Shown here piece by piece: positions 6,579 through 14,832 of a DNA stretch of 38,655 nucleotides. Position numbers and translations under genes: made by a program. Each line of letters opens with the position of its first letter. The stretch's first letter is position 1. The notes under the pieces are model-generated. The model saw nothing but the letters and a program-made list of their open reading frames with translations. It did not search any database and had not been told where the DNA came from. Origin of the DNA: Bdellovibrionales bacterium (GTDB taxonomy: Bacteria; Bdellovibrionota; Bdellovibrionia; Bdellovibrionales; UBA1609); assembly GCA_022842925.1 (NCBI GenBank), contig JALHOQ010000008.1, positions 1 to 38,655 of the forward strand, in the 5' to 3' direction.

Positions 6579-7790
6579 ATGCCCTCGACCTCGTCCCAAC
6601 CCACGCAGTTCCGCTGGCTGTTTTCATTTGCCGCTGTGCTGTTGTTTTCTTCGCTGGTTCTTTTTCAGAATTGCGGGCCGAGCTCCAATAAGGCGGCCGA
6701 GGCGACCGGTCAGTCGGCTGAACCGCAACCGGATCCCTCCGTTCCCGGTCCCGCTGGGCCAGCGGAGTTTAAAAAAGGCCAACTGTTCAATTACGACTAT
6801 ATTCCGGCCAAGACCCAGATGGTGCAGACCATGATTGATTCGCTCGGCTATTACGCCCATTCAGGAGCGAAGGCCGTGGCTGTTGCGCCAAATGGATTGG
6901 GCTTTGTCACGCGCCGACCCGCGGGCTTGCAAGACGACGCCAGCCGTTCGGCACTCGAAGGCTGTTTCGCCATTTCAGGAGGCAAACCCTGCGCGTTGGT
7001 GGCGGTCGGATACAATTTTGCTGTTGATTTAACAGAAATCGGGACCAGCTTTACATTTACAATGGCCGCGCCGACACCGGGCCTTGCGGCGGACAAGGTG
7101 CCCTTTCTTCTCACTGCGACCCGCAATCAGGTGATTCAAGATTATCTAATGGCCAGTTCCCCAAAAGCGTTCGCCATTGCCTTAGATGGAACTTACGCCT
7201 ACGTCGCGCATACGACTCAGCTCCCGATCCTTTCGGCCAATGAGGCCCGACGTGTGGCGCTTGAGCGCTGTGAGCTTTCCGCAGCTTTCTCGCCCTGCAC
7301 CCTTTTTGCGCAAGACGATCAAATTACTTTCAATCCCCTTCAACTGAATCGGACGCCGGTGATCGACTACACGCGCACCCAGCTCGCCACGAATATTCCC
7401 GGCATGCGAGATCAAGTCTTCACTAACAATATGACCAACGACTATCTGCCTAAGGTCACCACTCAAGGTCTGAGCGGCGCGATCTATATCACGGCTGACG
7501 GACGGGGCGGATACTCGACGAACGCCAGCGCGGCGACTGTGGACGGCGATGCCCGAGCGACCTGCGATGCCAACAAAGTCGTTTATCCGTGCTTCCGCTA
7601 TGCGATCAATCAGGGAGTTCAGAGTTTTGCTTCCCAGCTCGTGGCGATTACCCAGTATTCGCTTAACACGCATTGTAAATCGGTGCCTCGGCAGTCCTGC
7701 GCGCACCACCGGCAAATGGGTTGCCCACCCGGGTCCTACTACACGATGTCCGGTTCTGGCGGACTTCCGGCTTTAGAAAATTGCCCATAA
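6579..7790 (+). CDS. Lipoprotein with three DUF4189-like Cys-pair repeats
   Basis: The N-terminus has a hydrophobic export segment (about 12-30) ending L-F-Q-N-C32, a lipobox of the relaxed type common in Bdellovibrio-like bacteria, so it is probably lipid-anchored. A Pro-rich linker follows. Three related repeats then occur at about 97-145, 196-247 and 299-345. Each has a small strand of the form A-x-A-V-A-x-x-x-G (KAVAVAPNG, KAFAIALDG, GAIYITADG), a stretch of A-R-x-x-A, and two Cys exactly nine residues apart (C129/C138, C231/C240, C329/C338). The pattern resembles DUF4189, whose members are small secreted proteins with such pairs. A Cys/His-rich tail (CKSVPRQSCAHHRQMGC) ends the protein. 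Function unknown; probably surface-exposed. Confidence 0.75.
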   Translation: MPSTSSQPTQFRWLFSFAAVLLFSSLVLFQNCGPSSNKAAEATGQSAEPQPDPSVPGPAGPAEFKKGQLFNYDYIPAKTQMVQTMIDSLGYYAHSGAKAVAVAPNGLGFVTRRPAGLQDDASRSALEGCFAISGGKPCALVAVGYNFAVDLTEIGTSFTFTMAAPTPGLAADKVPFLLTATRNQVIQDYLMASSPKAFAIALDGTYAYVAHTTQLPILSANEARRVALERCELSAAFSPCTLFAQDDQITFNPLQLNRTPVIDYTRTQLATNIPGMRDQVFTNNMTNDYLPKVTTQGLSGAIYITADGRGGYSTNASAATVDGDARATCDANKVVYPCFRYAINQGVQSFASQLVAITQYSLNTHCKSVPRQSCAHHRQMGCPPGSYYTMSGSGGLPALENCP

Positions 7791-7816
7791 CCAAAGTTTA
7801 ATGTTAGCGTTTTAAG

Positions 7817-8317
7817 ATGAATGAACCGGCCCCGAGCACAGCCTTTCGCGTCTTGATTACCGGCAGAGACAAATTGCTGGTTCGGCTTATTGGCCCGATC
7901 ACGGAATTGGCTGACTTTGCTCCGGTCAAATTTCCCGCATTGAAACCGGTCGAGATCGACTTAAGTGAAATTACAGCGATGAACTCCGTTGGTATTCGCG
8001 AATTCGCGGCGTGGACGTCGGGCCTGCAAAACGCGATTATCGAGTTCTCGCACTGCCCTAAATTTTTTGTCGATCAGGTGAATATGATTCGGGGCTTGAT
8101 CCCGGCCCGTTCCAAAATTTTGAGTTTCTACGTTCCGTACTTTAACCCGGAGACGGAAGAAGAAAAGAGAGTTTTGTTCGGCCTCGGTCTCGAATTCGAG
8201 GGCTCGGGCGCGACCGTAAAAATCAATTTACCGACAGTCACTGGAAGTGAAGGGAAGCCAATGGAGCTCGACGTGATTCCCGAAAAGTATTTTAAGTTTT
8301 TGCATAATTACACATAA
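7817..8317 (+). CDS. STAS-domain protein, 166 residues
   Basis: Residues 18-110 fit a STAS (anti-sigma-factor antagonist) fold. The diagnostic strand-turn is VEIDLSEITAMNSVGIREF, where SpoIIAA-like proteins have D-x-S-G-I; here N56-S57-V-G-I places a Ser at the usual phosphorylation point. The C-terminal third (FYVPYFNPETEEEKRVLFG) is an added segment of unknown role. No anti-sigma kinase or phosphatase is nearby, so the partner is elsewhere in the genome. STAS proteins of this wider type act as phosphorylation-dependent binding switches. Five bases separate its stop from that of the opposite-strand mtgA. Confidence 0.75.
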   Translation: MNEPAPSTAFRVLITGRDKLLVRLIGPITELADFAPVKFPALKPVEIDLSEITAMNSVGIREFAAWTSGLQNAIIEFSHCPKFFVDQVNMIRGLIPARSKILSFYVPYFNPETEEEKRVLFGLGLEFEGSGATVKINLPTVTGSEGKPMELDVIPEKYFKFLHNYT

Positions 8318-8322
8318 AAATT

Positions 8323-9321
8323 TTAATCGAAATCGGATTCGTTGATTGAATTCAACTCGCGTGAGGCATCGTCTTCCGTTTCTTCAACGGGCTCGGGCGC
8401 GGCTAACTGAGGATCTGCGCTTTCCTCTAGGGCCTTCTCAACTGAATCCGGATCGTATTCGAGGTCGGAGGCCTTAGGCAGCGGAACGTCAGTTTCGAGG
8501 CTCCACGACGGCGCGGTGGAGAACGAAGCCATGGTGATTCCAATCCAGGGAAATTCGGCGATCAGAGATTCCGCGCGTTCATAACCAATTGGACTGAGTT
8601 TACCGTAGGCCGCCATGCGCCGAAGTATGATCATCACCATTTTTTTCGAGAACGGAGTCAGGGCGCCTTTGCGGAAGGCTTGCGAATAGACTTTGGGATT
8701 CGGGAGGAGGTGGGCGAGCCAGGCCGCTTCAAGCGGATGGAGTTGGCTCGGCGGCTTTTTAAAATAGTGCTCGGCCGCGTTTTTTACGCCGTAAAGACCG
8801 GGTCCGAATTCGACCACGTTTAAATACTTCTCAAGAATAAAATCTTTCTTATAGTGGGTCTCGATCCCGTAGGCCAGGTAGGCCTCTTTCAGTTTGCGCC
8901 AAAGACTTTTTTCCTGGCTCAGAAATACGTTTTTGGCCAGCTGCTGCGTGAGTGTGGATCCGCCGCGCTTGGCGCCGCCCGCCTTCAGGTTGGCTTCGAG
9001 GCTCTCCTGGATCTCTTTCCAGTCGAAACCCTTATGCGAATAAAAAGATCCGTCTTCGGCCACGATCACGGCGTGGATCATATAGGGTGAAATATCTTTC
9101 AGTTGCACATAGGAGGGCGAACCTGGGCAGAGTTTAACCTGAAACATGGAGGTGACCATGCAGCGCTCGAGCTGGGTGATATCCGGAATGGTGAGGAGAG
9201 CGCCTGCAATCACCACGGCGACGATCAGCAAAAAGCTGAATATCATTTTGACGAAACTGCCAAACAAGGACGGCTTCGGCGGCAGTGGTCTTACTTCAAA
9301 TAACCGTTGTGTTTCATCCAT
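8323..9321 (-). CDS. mtgA: Monofunctional peptidoglycan glycosyltransferase (GT51)
   Basis: Predicted inner-membrane enzyme polymerising lipid II into glycan strands. One membrane segment lies at about 22-44, followed by the GT51 domain with its motifs in order: VAEDGSFYSHKGFD (catalytic E89), GGSTLTQQLAKN (121-131), the IL-E164-KYLN segment with the second acidic residue, and a GVKNAAEHYF motif. No transpeptidase domain follows, so it is the monofunctional type. At 332 residues it is about 90 longer than E. coli MtgA because of an acidic, Glu/Ser-rich C-terminal tail (from about 285). The start lies inside the upstream SDR gene (31-base overlap); a later Met (residue 26) would remove part of the membrane segment, so 9321 is kept. 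Confidence 0.92.
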   Translation of the reverse strand: MDETQRLFEVRPLPPKPSLFGSFVKMIFSFLLIVAVVIAGALLTIPDITQLERCMVTSMFQVKLCPGSPSYVQLKDISPYMIHAVIVAEDGSFYSHKGFDWKEIQESLEANLKAGGAKRGGSTLTQQLAKNVFLSQEKSLWRKLKEAYLAYGIETHYKKDFILEKYLNVVEFGPGLYGVKNAAEHYFKKPPSQLHPLEAAWLAHLLPNPKVYSQAFRKGALTPFSKKMVMIILRRMAAYGKLSPIGYERAESLIAEFPWIGITMASFSTAPSWSLETDVPLPKASDLEYDPDSVEKALEESADPQLAAPEPVEETEDDASRELNSINESDFD

Positions 9322-10271
9322 TCAACGCTCTCGGCGATTGCTTCCTGCGCGGGGCGCGGTCGAAAATCCAGCTCGGCTGTCGCCTTTGTGTGGTCAAACC
9401 AATGGTGCAAGACCGACGTCCAGGCGTTCTCTCCGCTGATAGGTCCTTTTCGGCCGAACTTCTCCAATACATCACCCAATTTTCCGAGCGCATGTACGAC
9501 CGGATTGGGCAGGTAAATCCTCGGCGGCGAAACTCCGGCCAGGCTTGCGATTCGCGAAAACAGATCTTGGACCGTGATATTTTCGCCGGATAATATGTAA
9601 CGCTCACCGTTTCGACCAACGTCAAGGGCTCTAAGTACGGCCGCCACCACATCGTGAACCGAAACCACACTGACCCCACCGGAAGTATAAAATGGAAGCT
9701 TGCCCTGCGCGACTTTAAGTTGAGTTTTGCGACTGCCTTTTTTTGCATCCCCCGCGCCATAAATGGTGGACGGATTAAGAATGACCGAGCCAATCAGGCC
9801 CTTTTTGGTGGCGTCGACCACGATTTCTTCGGCCCGCCGTTTGGTTTCAAAGTAGCCCAGGTCTAAATGTCCCACATTGTAGGGACTGGTCTCGCTAAGC
9901 GGGGTGCGGTCGAAGCTGGCTCCGACGGCCACCACCGAGCTCATGTATACCAATTTTTTGGGCGACTTTTTTATGGCATCGACCACATTCTGAGTGCCCT
10001 GCACATTGACCTTTTCCATTTGCGCGCGCTGGCTTCGGGTATAACCGACTACGCCCGCGAGATGAAAAACTGTATCAACGTCCTGCACCGCCTTCGCAAG
10101 TGACTGTGGGTCGGTGATATCGCCGATACAGGACCTGAACGAAAGCCCTTGCAGCTCGTCCAGCGAGGAAGATTCACGATGTAGCACGTGGACGGTTTCG
10201 CGTTTCTCGATCAGCCTTCGGACCAACCAAGACCCGACGAACCCCGTGGCGCCGGTTACTAGCACTGCCAT
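9291..10271 (-). CDS. NAD(P)-dependent epimerase/reductase (extended SDR)
   Basis: Extended short-chain dehydrogenase/reductase. Residues 4-14 give the nucleotide site V-T-G7-A-T-G10-F-V-G13. A central V-F-H-L-A-G-V-V segment and Y140-F-E-T-K144 give the catalytic Tyr/Lys, with SS at 111-112 for the Ser. Overall it resembles the dihydroflavonol-4-reductase / HpnA-like subgroup that acts on sugar or steroid/hopanoid-like substrates. The substrate cannot be read from sequence. Its 3' end overlaps the first 31 bases of the glycosyltransferase gene, so the pair is co-transcribed, but a shared pathway is not obvious. No good ribosome site precedes the ATG. Family assignment is firm. Confidence 0.88.
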   Translation of the reverse strand: MAVLVTGATGFVGSWLVRRLIEKRETVHVLHRESSSLDELQGLSFRSCIGDITDPQSLAKAVQDVDTVFHLAGVVGYTRSQRAQMEKVNVQGTQNVVDAIKKSPKKLVYMSSVVAVGASFDRTPLSETSPYNVGHLDLGYFETKRRAEEIVVDATKKGLIGSVILNPSTIYGAGDAKKGSRKTQLKVAQGKLPFYTSGGVSVVSVHDVVAAVLRALDVGRNGERYILSGENITVQDLFSRIASLAGVSPPRIYLPNPVVHALGKLGDVLEKFGRKGPISGENAWTSVLHHWFDHTKATAELDFRPRPAQEAIAESVEWMKHNGYLK

Positions 10272-10283
10272 TCGGGGGATGAT

Positions 10284-10293
10284 ATGCTAGCAT
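10284..10293. promoter_or_regulatory. 10-base perfect palindrome between divergent genes
   Basis: ATGCTAGCAT sits in the 50-base gap between the SDR gene (minus) and the cyclic-nucleotide-binding gene (plus). TATGCT inside it could also serve as a -10 element for the plus-strand gene. Possible shared operator; low confidence. Confidence 0.3.
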
Positions 10294-10321
10294 TGTCTTT
10301 AAATGTACAGGGGAATACAGC

Positions 10322-10786
10322 ATGAGCCGCTCATTGATTCAGAATGTCTATCTTTTTAAAACTTTTGAACCTCGCGATCTCGACTCCGTTGGCGAAATCG
10401 GCACGCCCCAAACTTTTCAGGCTGGCGATACGATTTTTATTAAGGGAGAGGCGGCGAGTGCCATGTATCTAATCAAACATGGCTCGGTAAATATCCAGCA
10501 GTCGACTAAGTCGGGCGACAGCTTGACGGTGGCTACGCTCGGTACGGGAAGTCACTTTGGGGAAATGGCTTTTATTGACGGACAGGCCCGCTCGGCCTCG
10601 GCCGCGGCGGCTGAAAGTACGGAACTGATTGTGATTCCCTATGAGAAACTGAAATCATTTCTCGGGCAGAATAAGGATGCGGCGGCGAAGTTCTATCGCG
10701 AACTGGCGCATTTCCTATGCGGGCGGCTGCGCGTAACCACGACGGACTTGAGTTTCGCGCGCGAAAAGAATCTTTCGCATTTTTAA
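10322..10786 (+). CDS. Cyclic-nucleotide-binding domain protein, no DNA-binding domain
   Basis: Single CAP_ED (cyclic nucleotide-binding) domain of 154 residues. The beta-roll is visible from TFQAGDTIFIKGEAA, with the phosphate-binding cassette F-G-E81-M-A-F-I-D-G-Q-A-R90-S-A at 79-92; the Glu for the ribose and the Arg for the phosphate are both present. No helix-turn-helix follows, so this is not a Crp-type regulator; it would act by protein contact. AGGGGA precedes the ATG. The gene lies 28 bases before motA in the same direction, so it may tie stator function to a cyclic nucleotide. That is inference; the ligand (cAMP or cGMP) is not settled by sequence. Confidence 0.85.
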   Translation: MSRSLIQNVYLFKTFEPRDLDSVGEIGTPQTFQAGDTIFIKGEAASAMYLIKHGSVNIQQSTKSGDSLTVATLGTGSHFGEMAFIDGQARSASAAAAESTELIVIPYEKLKSFLGQNKDAAAKFYRELAHFLCGRLRVTTTDLSFAREKNLSHF

Positions 10787-10814
10787 TTTTGTATTGCCGC
10801 TGAAGGAGTAGCGC

Positions 10815-11576
10815 ATGCAAATGACCACGGTGTTGGGCCTTGTAATCGGGATAGGTGGCATAGTCGTCGGCAATATGCTGGAAGGCGGCCATCTTGGATC
10901 TCTGGTGCAGTTTGCGGCGGGACTGATCGTCTTCGGCGGCACGTTCGGCGCGACTATCCTTTCGAACCGTTCCGAAGACTTGAAACTGGCCCTTTCTTAT
11001 CTCAAGCAAATATTTAACGGCAACGAGACGGCGGAGCGCAACCTAATCGCCACAGAAATCATCCAGTCAGCGCAGACGGCGCGACGGGAAAGCATCTTGG
11101 CGTTGGAGAAGAATCTGCCTAAAATGCGCGACCCGTTTATGCGCAATGTGTATCGCTTCGCCATAGACGGCGTGGACCCAGAAGTTTTGCGCCGGATTTT
11201 CGAAGAAGAAATCACTGTTAACGAGCGGCGCAAACTCGCGGCCGCAAAAGTGTGGATGGACGCCGGTGGCTTTGCACCCACGATCGGAATTATCGGTGCT
11301 GTTCTCGGCCTGATCAGCGTCATGACCCATATTGCGGACACCACGATGTTGGGGCGGGGAATCGCCGTCGCTTTTGTCGCGACCATATACGGAGTTGGCG
11401 CCGCCAACCTGATTTTTATCCCGATCGCCAACAAGCTGAAGTCCCTGATCCGTTTTCGGTCCGAAACGGAGGAAATGATTCTAGAGGGCGCGTTGGCTGT
11501 GGCCAGCGGACTTAATCCCTATTTGATCGAACAGAAGATGCGCTCGTTCACGGCGGAAGTCGCGGCCAGTCCATGA
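10815..11576 (+). CDS. motA: Flagellar stator protein MotA
   Basis: Inner-membrane subunit of the proton-driven flagellar stator. The 253-residue protein has two N-terminal membrane segments (about 3-20 and 30-50), a cytoplasmic loop with the charged residues that contact the rotor protein FliG (R90/R91 and E98 fall where E. coli has R90 and E98), and the family signature WMDAGGFAPTIGIIGAVLGL with the essential Pro at 155, then a fourth membrane segment (about 181-203). A good ribosome site (AGGAG) lies before the ATG. motB follows after 34 bases. Genomes of this type often carry several motAB pairs; which role this pair has is unknown. Confidence 0.93.
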   Translation: MQMTTVLGLVIGIGGIVVGNMLEGGHLGSLVQFAAGLIVFGGTFGATILSNRSEDLKLALSYLKQIFNGNETAERNLIATEIIQSAQTARRESILALEKNLPKMRDPFMRNVYRFAIDGVDPEVLRRIFEEEITVNERRKLAAAKVWMDAGGFAPTIGIIGAVLGLISVMTHIADTTMLGRGIAVAFVATIYGVGAANLIFIPIANKLKSLIRFRSETEEMILEGALAVASGLNPYLIEQKMRSFTAEVAASP

Positions 11577-11610
11577 GCTTTTACGTTTTGCGCGCGCGGA
11601 GCGGGTTGAG

Positions 11611-12339
11611 ATGAGACGTAGGGAAGAGGACCAAGAGGTCAACCACGAACGCTGGCTAGTTTCGTATGCCGATTTCATCACGTTGATGTTCGCTTTTTTT
11701 GTCGTCCTCTACGCCACCTCTGAAAAAGATCTAGCCAAGGCACAAGAGTTCCAAGACAGCATGAAGCGCTTTCTGGTTAAGGCGGGAGCATTTGGTGAAA
11801 CGGGGCAGCAAGTCAATCAGGGCGAAAAGCACAGTCAGCTGATTGAATCGCCGATCGAGACCTTTAAGCCGGCCAAGCCGGAAACCGTGGAAACTTTAGA
11901 TAAGACCGAAGAGTTTGTTGAGATGGCGTTCACACCGGAGGAGCGCAAAAAGTATATCGCCGACATCTCGGCCGACGAGTGGGGCGTGCGCATTTCATTG
12001 CCCGCGAGCGCCCTCTACGCCGGCGGAAGCGAAAAATTTAAACCCGAGGCGGTCAAGTTCTTGGGTAAGTTAAGCGAGCTTATCCCGCAAACCAAGAGGC
12101 ATATTCTGATCGAGGGCCACGCCAGCGCCGGCGAAAATGGCGGCCTAGCTTCACCATGGGATTTTGCCTCCGCCCGAGCGGTGAATTTTTTGCGCTTCGT
12201 ACAAAAGCGGCAAGGTCTTAAGCCCAATACCATGGCCGCCGCCTCATTCGGCGACTCCCGCCCCGTCTTCCAAGGCGACCGCGCTTGGATGAACTCTCGG
12301 ATCGAGATCATTCTATTGAATCAGGATATGGAGCTGTAG
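11611..12339 (+). CDS. motB: Flagellar stator protein MotB
   Basis: Partner of MotA that anchors the stator to peptidoglycan. The short cytoplasmic N-terminus is followed by the membrane segment RWLVSYADFITLMFAFFVVL, with the proton-carrying Asp at position 21 (Asp32 in E. coli). A periplasmic linker runs to about 130, and an OmpA/MotB-type peptidoglycan-binding domain covers about 135-240 (LIEGHASAGE, ASARAVNFLRF, and the closing N-S-R-I-E-I). Length 242 is shorter than E. coli MotB (308), mainly in the linker. It is the last gene of the cNMP-motA-motB run. Confidence 0.93.
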   Translation: MRRREEDQEVNHERWLVSYADFITLMFAFFVVLYATSEKDLAKAQEFQDSMKRFLVKAGAFGETGQQVNQGEKHSQLIESPIETFKPAKPETVETLDKTEEFVEMAFTPEERKKYIADISADEWGVRISLPASALYAGGSEKFKPEAVKFLGKLSELIPQTKRHILIEGHASAGENGGLASPWDFASARAVNFLRFVQKRQGLKPNTMAAASFGDSRPVFQGDRAWMNSRIEIILLNQDMEL

Positions 12340-12347
12340 GCGCCTTA

Positions 12348-12373
12348 CCGATGCGGAAGCCGCACCGCTTCGG
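12348..12373. other. GC-rich hairpin between convergent motB and glnE
   Basis: Two alternative small stems overlap here: TGCGG / CCGCA with a 3-base loop (12352-12364) and GAAGC / GCTTC with a 6-base loop (12356-12371). No T-run follows on either strand, so a standard intrinsic terminator is not supported, but the place between two convergent genes suits a termination aid. Confidence 0.35.
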
Positions 12374-12390
12374 AAAAAAGAACCTGGTAC

Positions 12391-14832
12391 CTACAGTTTT
12401 AGGCCTGTGGGGTCGAGCTGGTTTAAGATGTCGCGGGAGTCGCGCAGAACTTTTACCAGTTGGATCCAGGCGTTCTCGGGATTTAGATTGAGCAACGAGG
12501 CCATCTTGGCGAACGCGGGCTTGCCACGCTCAAAGTACTTTTGCTTATGAGCGGCCGAGAGTTGCATGACTTGTTCGTAGACGCGCAACAGGCGGTAGTG
12601 CTGCACGAGTTTGGCGCCCTCGGCTCGCCACTTGGCATCGGCGTCGAGCAGGGCCAACAGCATTTCGGAGGTACTGCACCCCGAATTCGCCACCTGCTTT
12701 TCTAAGATCGCGATCTGCACGGCGAATTCGATATCAAGCAAACCCCCCGGAGCATATTTCAAATCAATCACATCATCTTTGATCGGCACCAGAAGCTTGG
12801 AGCGAATTCGTTGTAGCTCCTCTAAGTCGCCAGCCGTTAGTCCACGCTTGAACAGAAGCGACTTGTCTAATTCAATCGAGGTATCGAGCGGCCGGGCACG
12901 CAGATAGGCCTGCCGTTCCCAAGACTGGGCGCTCTCGATCCAGTATTTTTGCAGCTGATCCTGCTGCACCAATAGCGCACCCGACTGACCGCTCGGGCGC
13001 AGGCGCAAGTCCACTTCATACAAGTTGCCGCCTTTTTGCGGATCGGCCAGCCGAGAGATAAACCGCCGCGCGACTTTGGCATCCTCTTCTGTCGGCGTCG
13101 AGCGAGAGATAAAAACAAAATCTAAATCGCTGCGAACGCCCAACTCACTCCCGGCCCATTTGCCCATGGTGAGAATTTCGAGCTGCGCCGCCGGGTACTC
13201 GCGCTTCAGCTGCACAAGCAACTGCCGGCAGATTTCATCGGCCATCGCCGTGATGCGCGAATTCAACGCGCCGAGATCGCGGTCGCCCAAAAATTGATTG
13301 GCCGCCCAGATCTCGGTCAGTAATTTGCGGTCGTTCATTTGCACGAGGAGCTGTTCCGTCGTTTCGACCCACGGGTCGTCACTCTGAAGAATAAAATGGT
13401 CGAGCAGCTCGGGCCGCGCGGCGAGAATCGACCCCAAATAGGGCGAGAGGCAAAACAACCGCGCCAGATCTTGAATCAATCGAGGCGAGCGCAGGAGCAT
13501 AGTGAAAAACGTCGCCTTGGCTCGCGTTGCCCGCACAAAGTCTTCCAAAATCCCCAGACCGAGATCGCAACCGGGTTGCCGCGCCAATTCCTGCACGAAG
13601 AGAAACAAAAACTCCTGTCGCGCGCGTTCGTCCCGGTCGTTTTTATGTGAGAGTGCTGTGGATTTAATGAGTCGGGGCCAGGTGCTGGTGAGGGCCTCTT
13701 GTGAAAAACCCAAGCCTTCCAGCCACGCCAGCTGCGCCTCTTCGGTCGCCGGCAATTGCGGTTCTGCTTCCACAGCTGAGGCTTTGCCCAGTAATCCCGT
13801 CACGACCTGATCTACGGCCTGCATCCGACTCCCCAAAGAAGAATCGAAGGACTCGGGAACCGAGTGCGTCTGCCGGTCTTCCACAGCCTGCACCGAGTTT
13901 TCCACATGGCGAAAGTGCCAATAGTTGTCGAATAGTACGTCGGCGTCTTCGACGGTGAGGAGCTTATGCTCACGCAGCTGTTCGAGGGCCTCGGAAGTGG
14001 AGTGAGTTTGGAGGCGCGGAATCTTGCCGCCGTTCAGAATCAAAAGCGAGTGTACGAACAGTTCAATGTCGCGAATGCCGCCGACTTCGAGTTTGATATG
14101 GGTTTCACCCGCTCGGCGTTGAAAACCGAACTGATGGACGCGCGCGCGCAGGGCCTTTAGATCGTCTAAAAGCGTAAAATCCAAAAATTTTCGAAAAGAG
14201 AATTTTCGCGCCTGCTCTTCAATCGAATGCACCAGCGCTGCGGCACCCGCCACCGCACGCATTCGCACTAAAGCCAAACGTTCCCAGGTTTCGCCTTGGC
14301 TCCAATAGTAATCTTGAAACTGCGACGGCGTTGTAATCAGCGGCCCCATTTTGCCCCCGGGCCGGAGGTCAAAGTCCAAGCGGAAGCAAAAGCCGAGGTC
14401 ACCCGCTTGCTGAATGAGCGACTGAAATGTGCGCAAGCCCTTTTCGATCGGCAGAGCCCCCTCGCCTTCGCCCACCACCAGCACATCGATGTCGGAACTT
14501 AAATTCAGCTCCTGTGCGCCGTGCTTGCCCAAAGCAAACAAGGCGGCCGGCTTGTCGTCTAGCCCCGCGTCCCGCCAAGCTTCGCGCAAGATCGAATCGG
14601 CGACATCACTCCAAAAGCGGCAGATTTGAGCGGTTGAAGTCGACTGCAGAACCGTAGCAGCCACGCATTCCAGCCAGGCGCGATGACGGCGATGATGAAG
14701 CGAGGGCCCAAGGGAGGAATTTAAAATATGCTCATAACGAATGAACGCGGGACTGAATCGGCGAACCTTGTCCAGGTCCGCCGCCGAGTAGGTTTCTAAT
14801 CGAGGAAGGGCGACCACTTGGGTTTGTCCCAA
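12391..14832 (-). CDS. glnE: Glutamine synthetase adenylyltransferase / deadenylase GlnE
   Basis: Bifunctional enzyme that adds AMP to glutamine synthetase and removes it, in response to PII signals, so controlling nitrogen assimilation. Two nucleotidyltransferase domains are seen. The N-terminal deadenylase domain has GKHGAQELNLSSDIDVLVV with D114 and D116; the C-terminal adenylylation domain has MGKWAGSELGVRSDLDFVFI at about 555-572. Both metal-binding Asp pairs are intact. The 813-residue length is below the about 946 of E. coli, mostly at the N-terminus. The first codon in frame is a TTG at 14832, inside tolB (37-base overlap); a GTG at 14817 is another choice. It ends the tol run, an unusual place for a nitrogen-control gene. 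Confidence 0.92.
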   Translation of the reverse strand: MGQTQVVALPRLETYSAADLDKVRRFSPAFIRYEHILNSSLGPSLHHRRHRAWLECVAATVLQSTSTAQICRFWSDVADSILREAWRDAGLDDKPAALFALGKHGAQELNLSSDIDVLVVGEGEGALPIEKGLRTFQSLIQQAGDLGFCFRLDFDLRPGGKMGPLITTPSQFQDYYWSQGETWERLALVRMRAVAGAAALVHSIEEQARKFSFRKFLDFTLLDDLKALRARVHQFGFQRRAGETHIKLEVGGIRDIELFVHSLLILNGGKIPRLQTHSTSEALEQLREHKLLTVEDADVLFDNYWHFRHVENSVQAVEDRQTHSVPESFDSSLGSRMQAVDQVVTGLLGKASAVEAEPQLPATEEAQLAWLEGLGFSQEALTSTWPRLIKSTALSHKNDRDERARQEFLFLFVQELARQPGCDLGLGILEDFVRATRAKATFFTMLLRSPRLIQDLARLFCLSPYLGSILAARPELLDHFILQSDDPWVETTEQLLVQMNDRKLLTEIWAANQFLGDRDLGALNSRITAMADEICRQLLVQLKREYPAAQLEILTMGKWAGSELGVRSDLDFVFISRSTPTEEDAKVARRFISRLADPQKGGNLYEVDLRLRPSGQSGALLVQQDQLQKYWIESAQSWERQAYLRARPLDTSIELDKSLLFKRGLTAGDLEELQRIRSKLLVPIKDDVIDLKYAPGGLLDIEFAVQIAILEKQVANSGCSTSEMLLALLDADAKWRAEGAKLVQHYRLLRVYEQVMQLSAAHKQKYFERGKPAFAKMASLLNLNPENAWIQLVKVLRDSRDILNQLDPTGLKL

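Noticed and set aside
12348-12373. Intrinsic terminator of motB or glnE
   Set aside because: The stems are short, overlap each other and no T-run follows on either strand.
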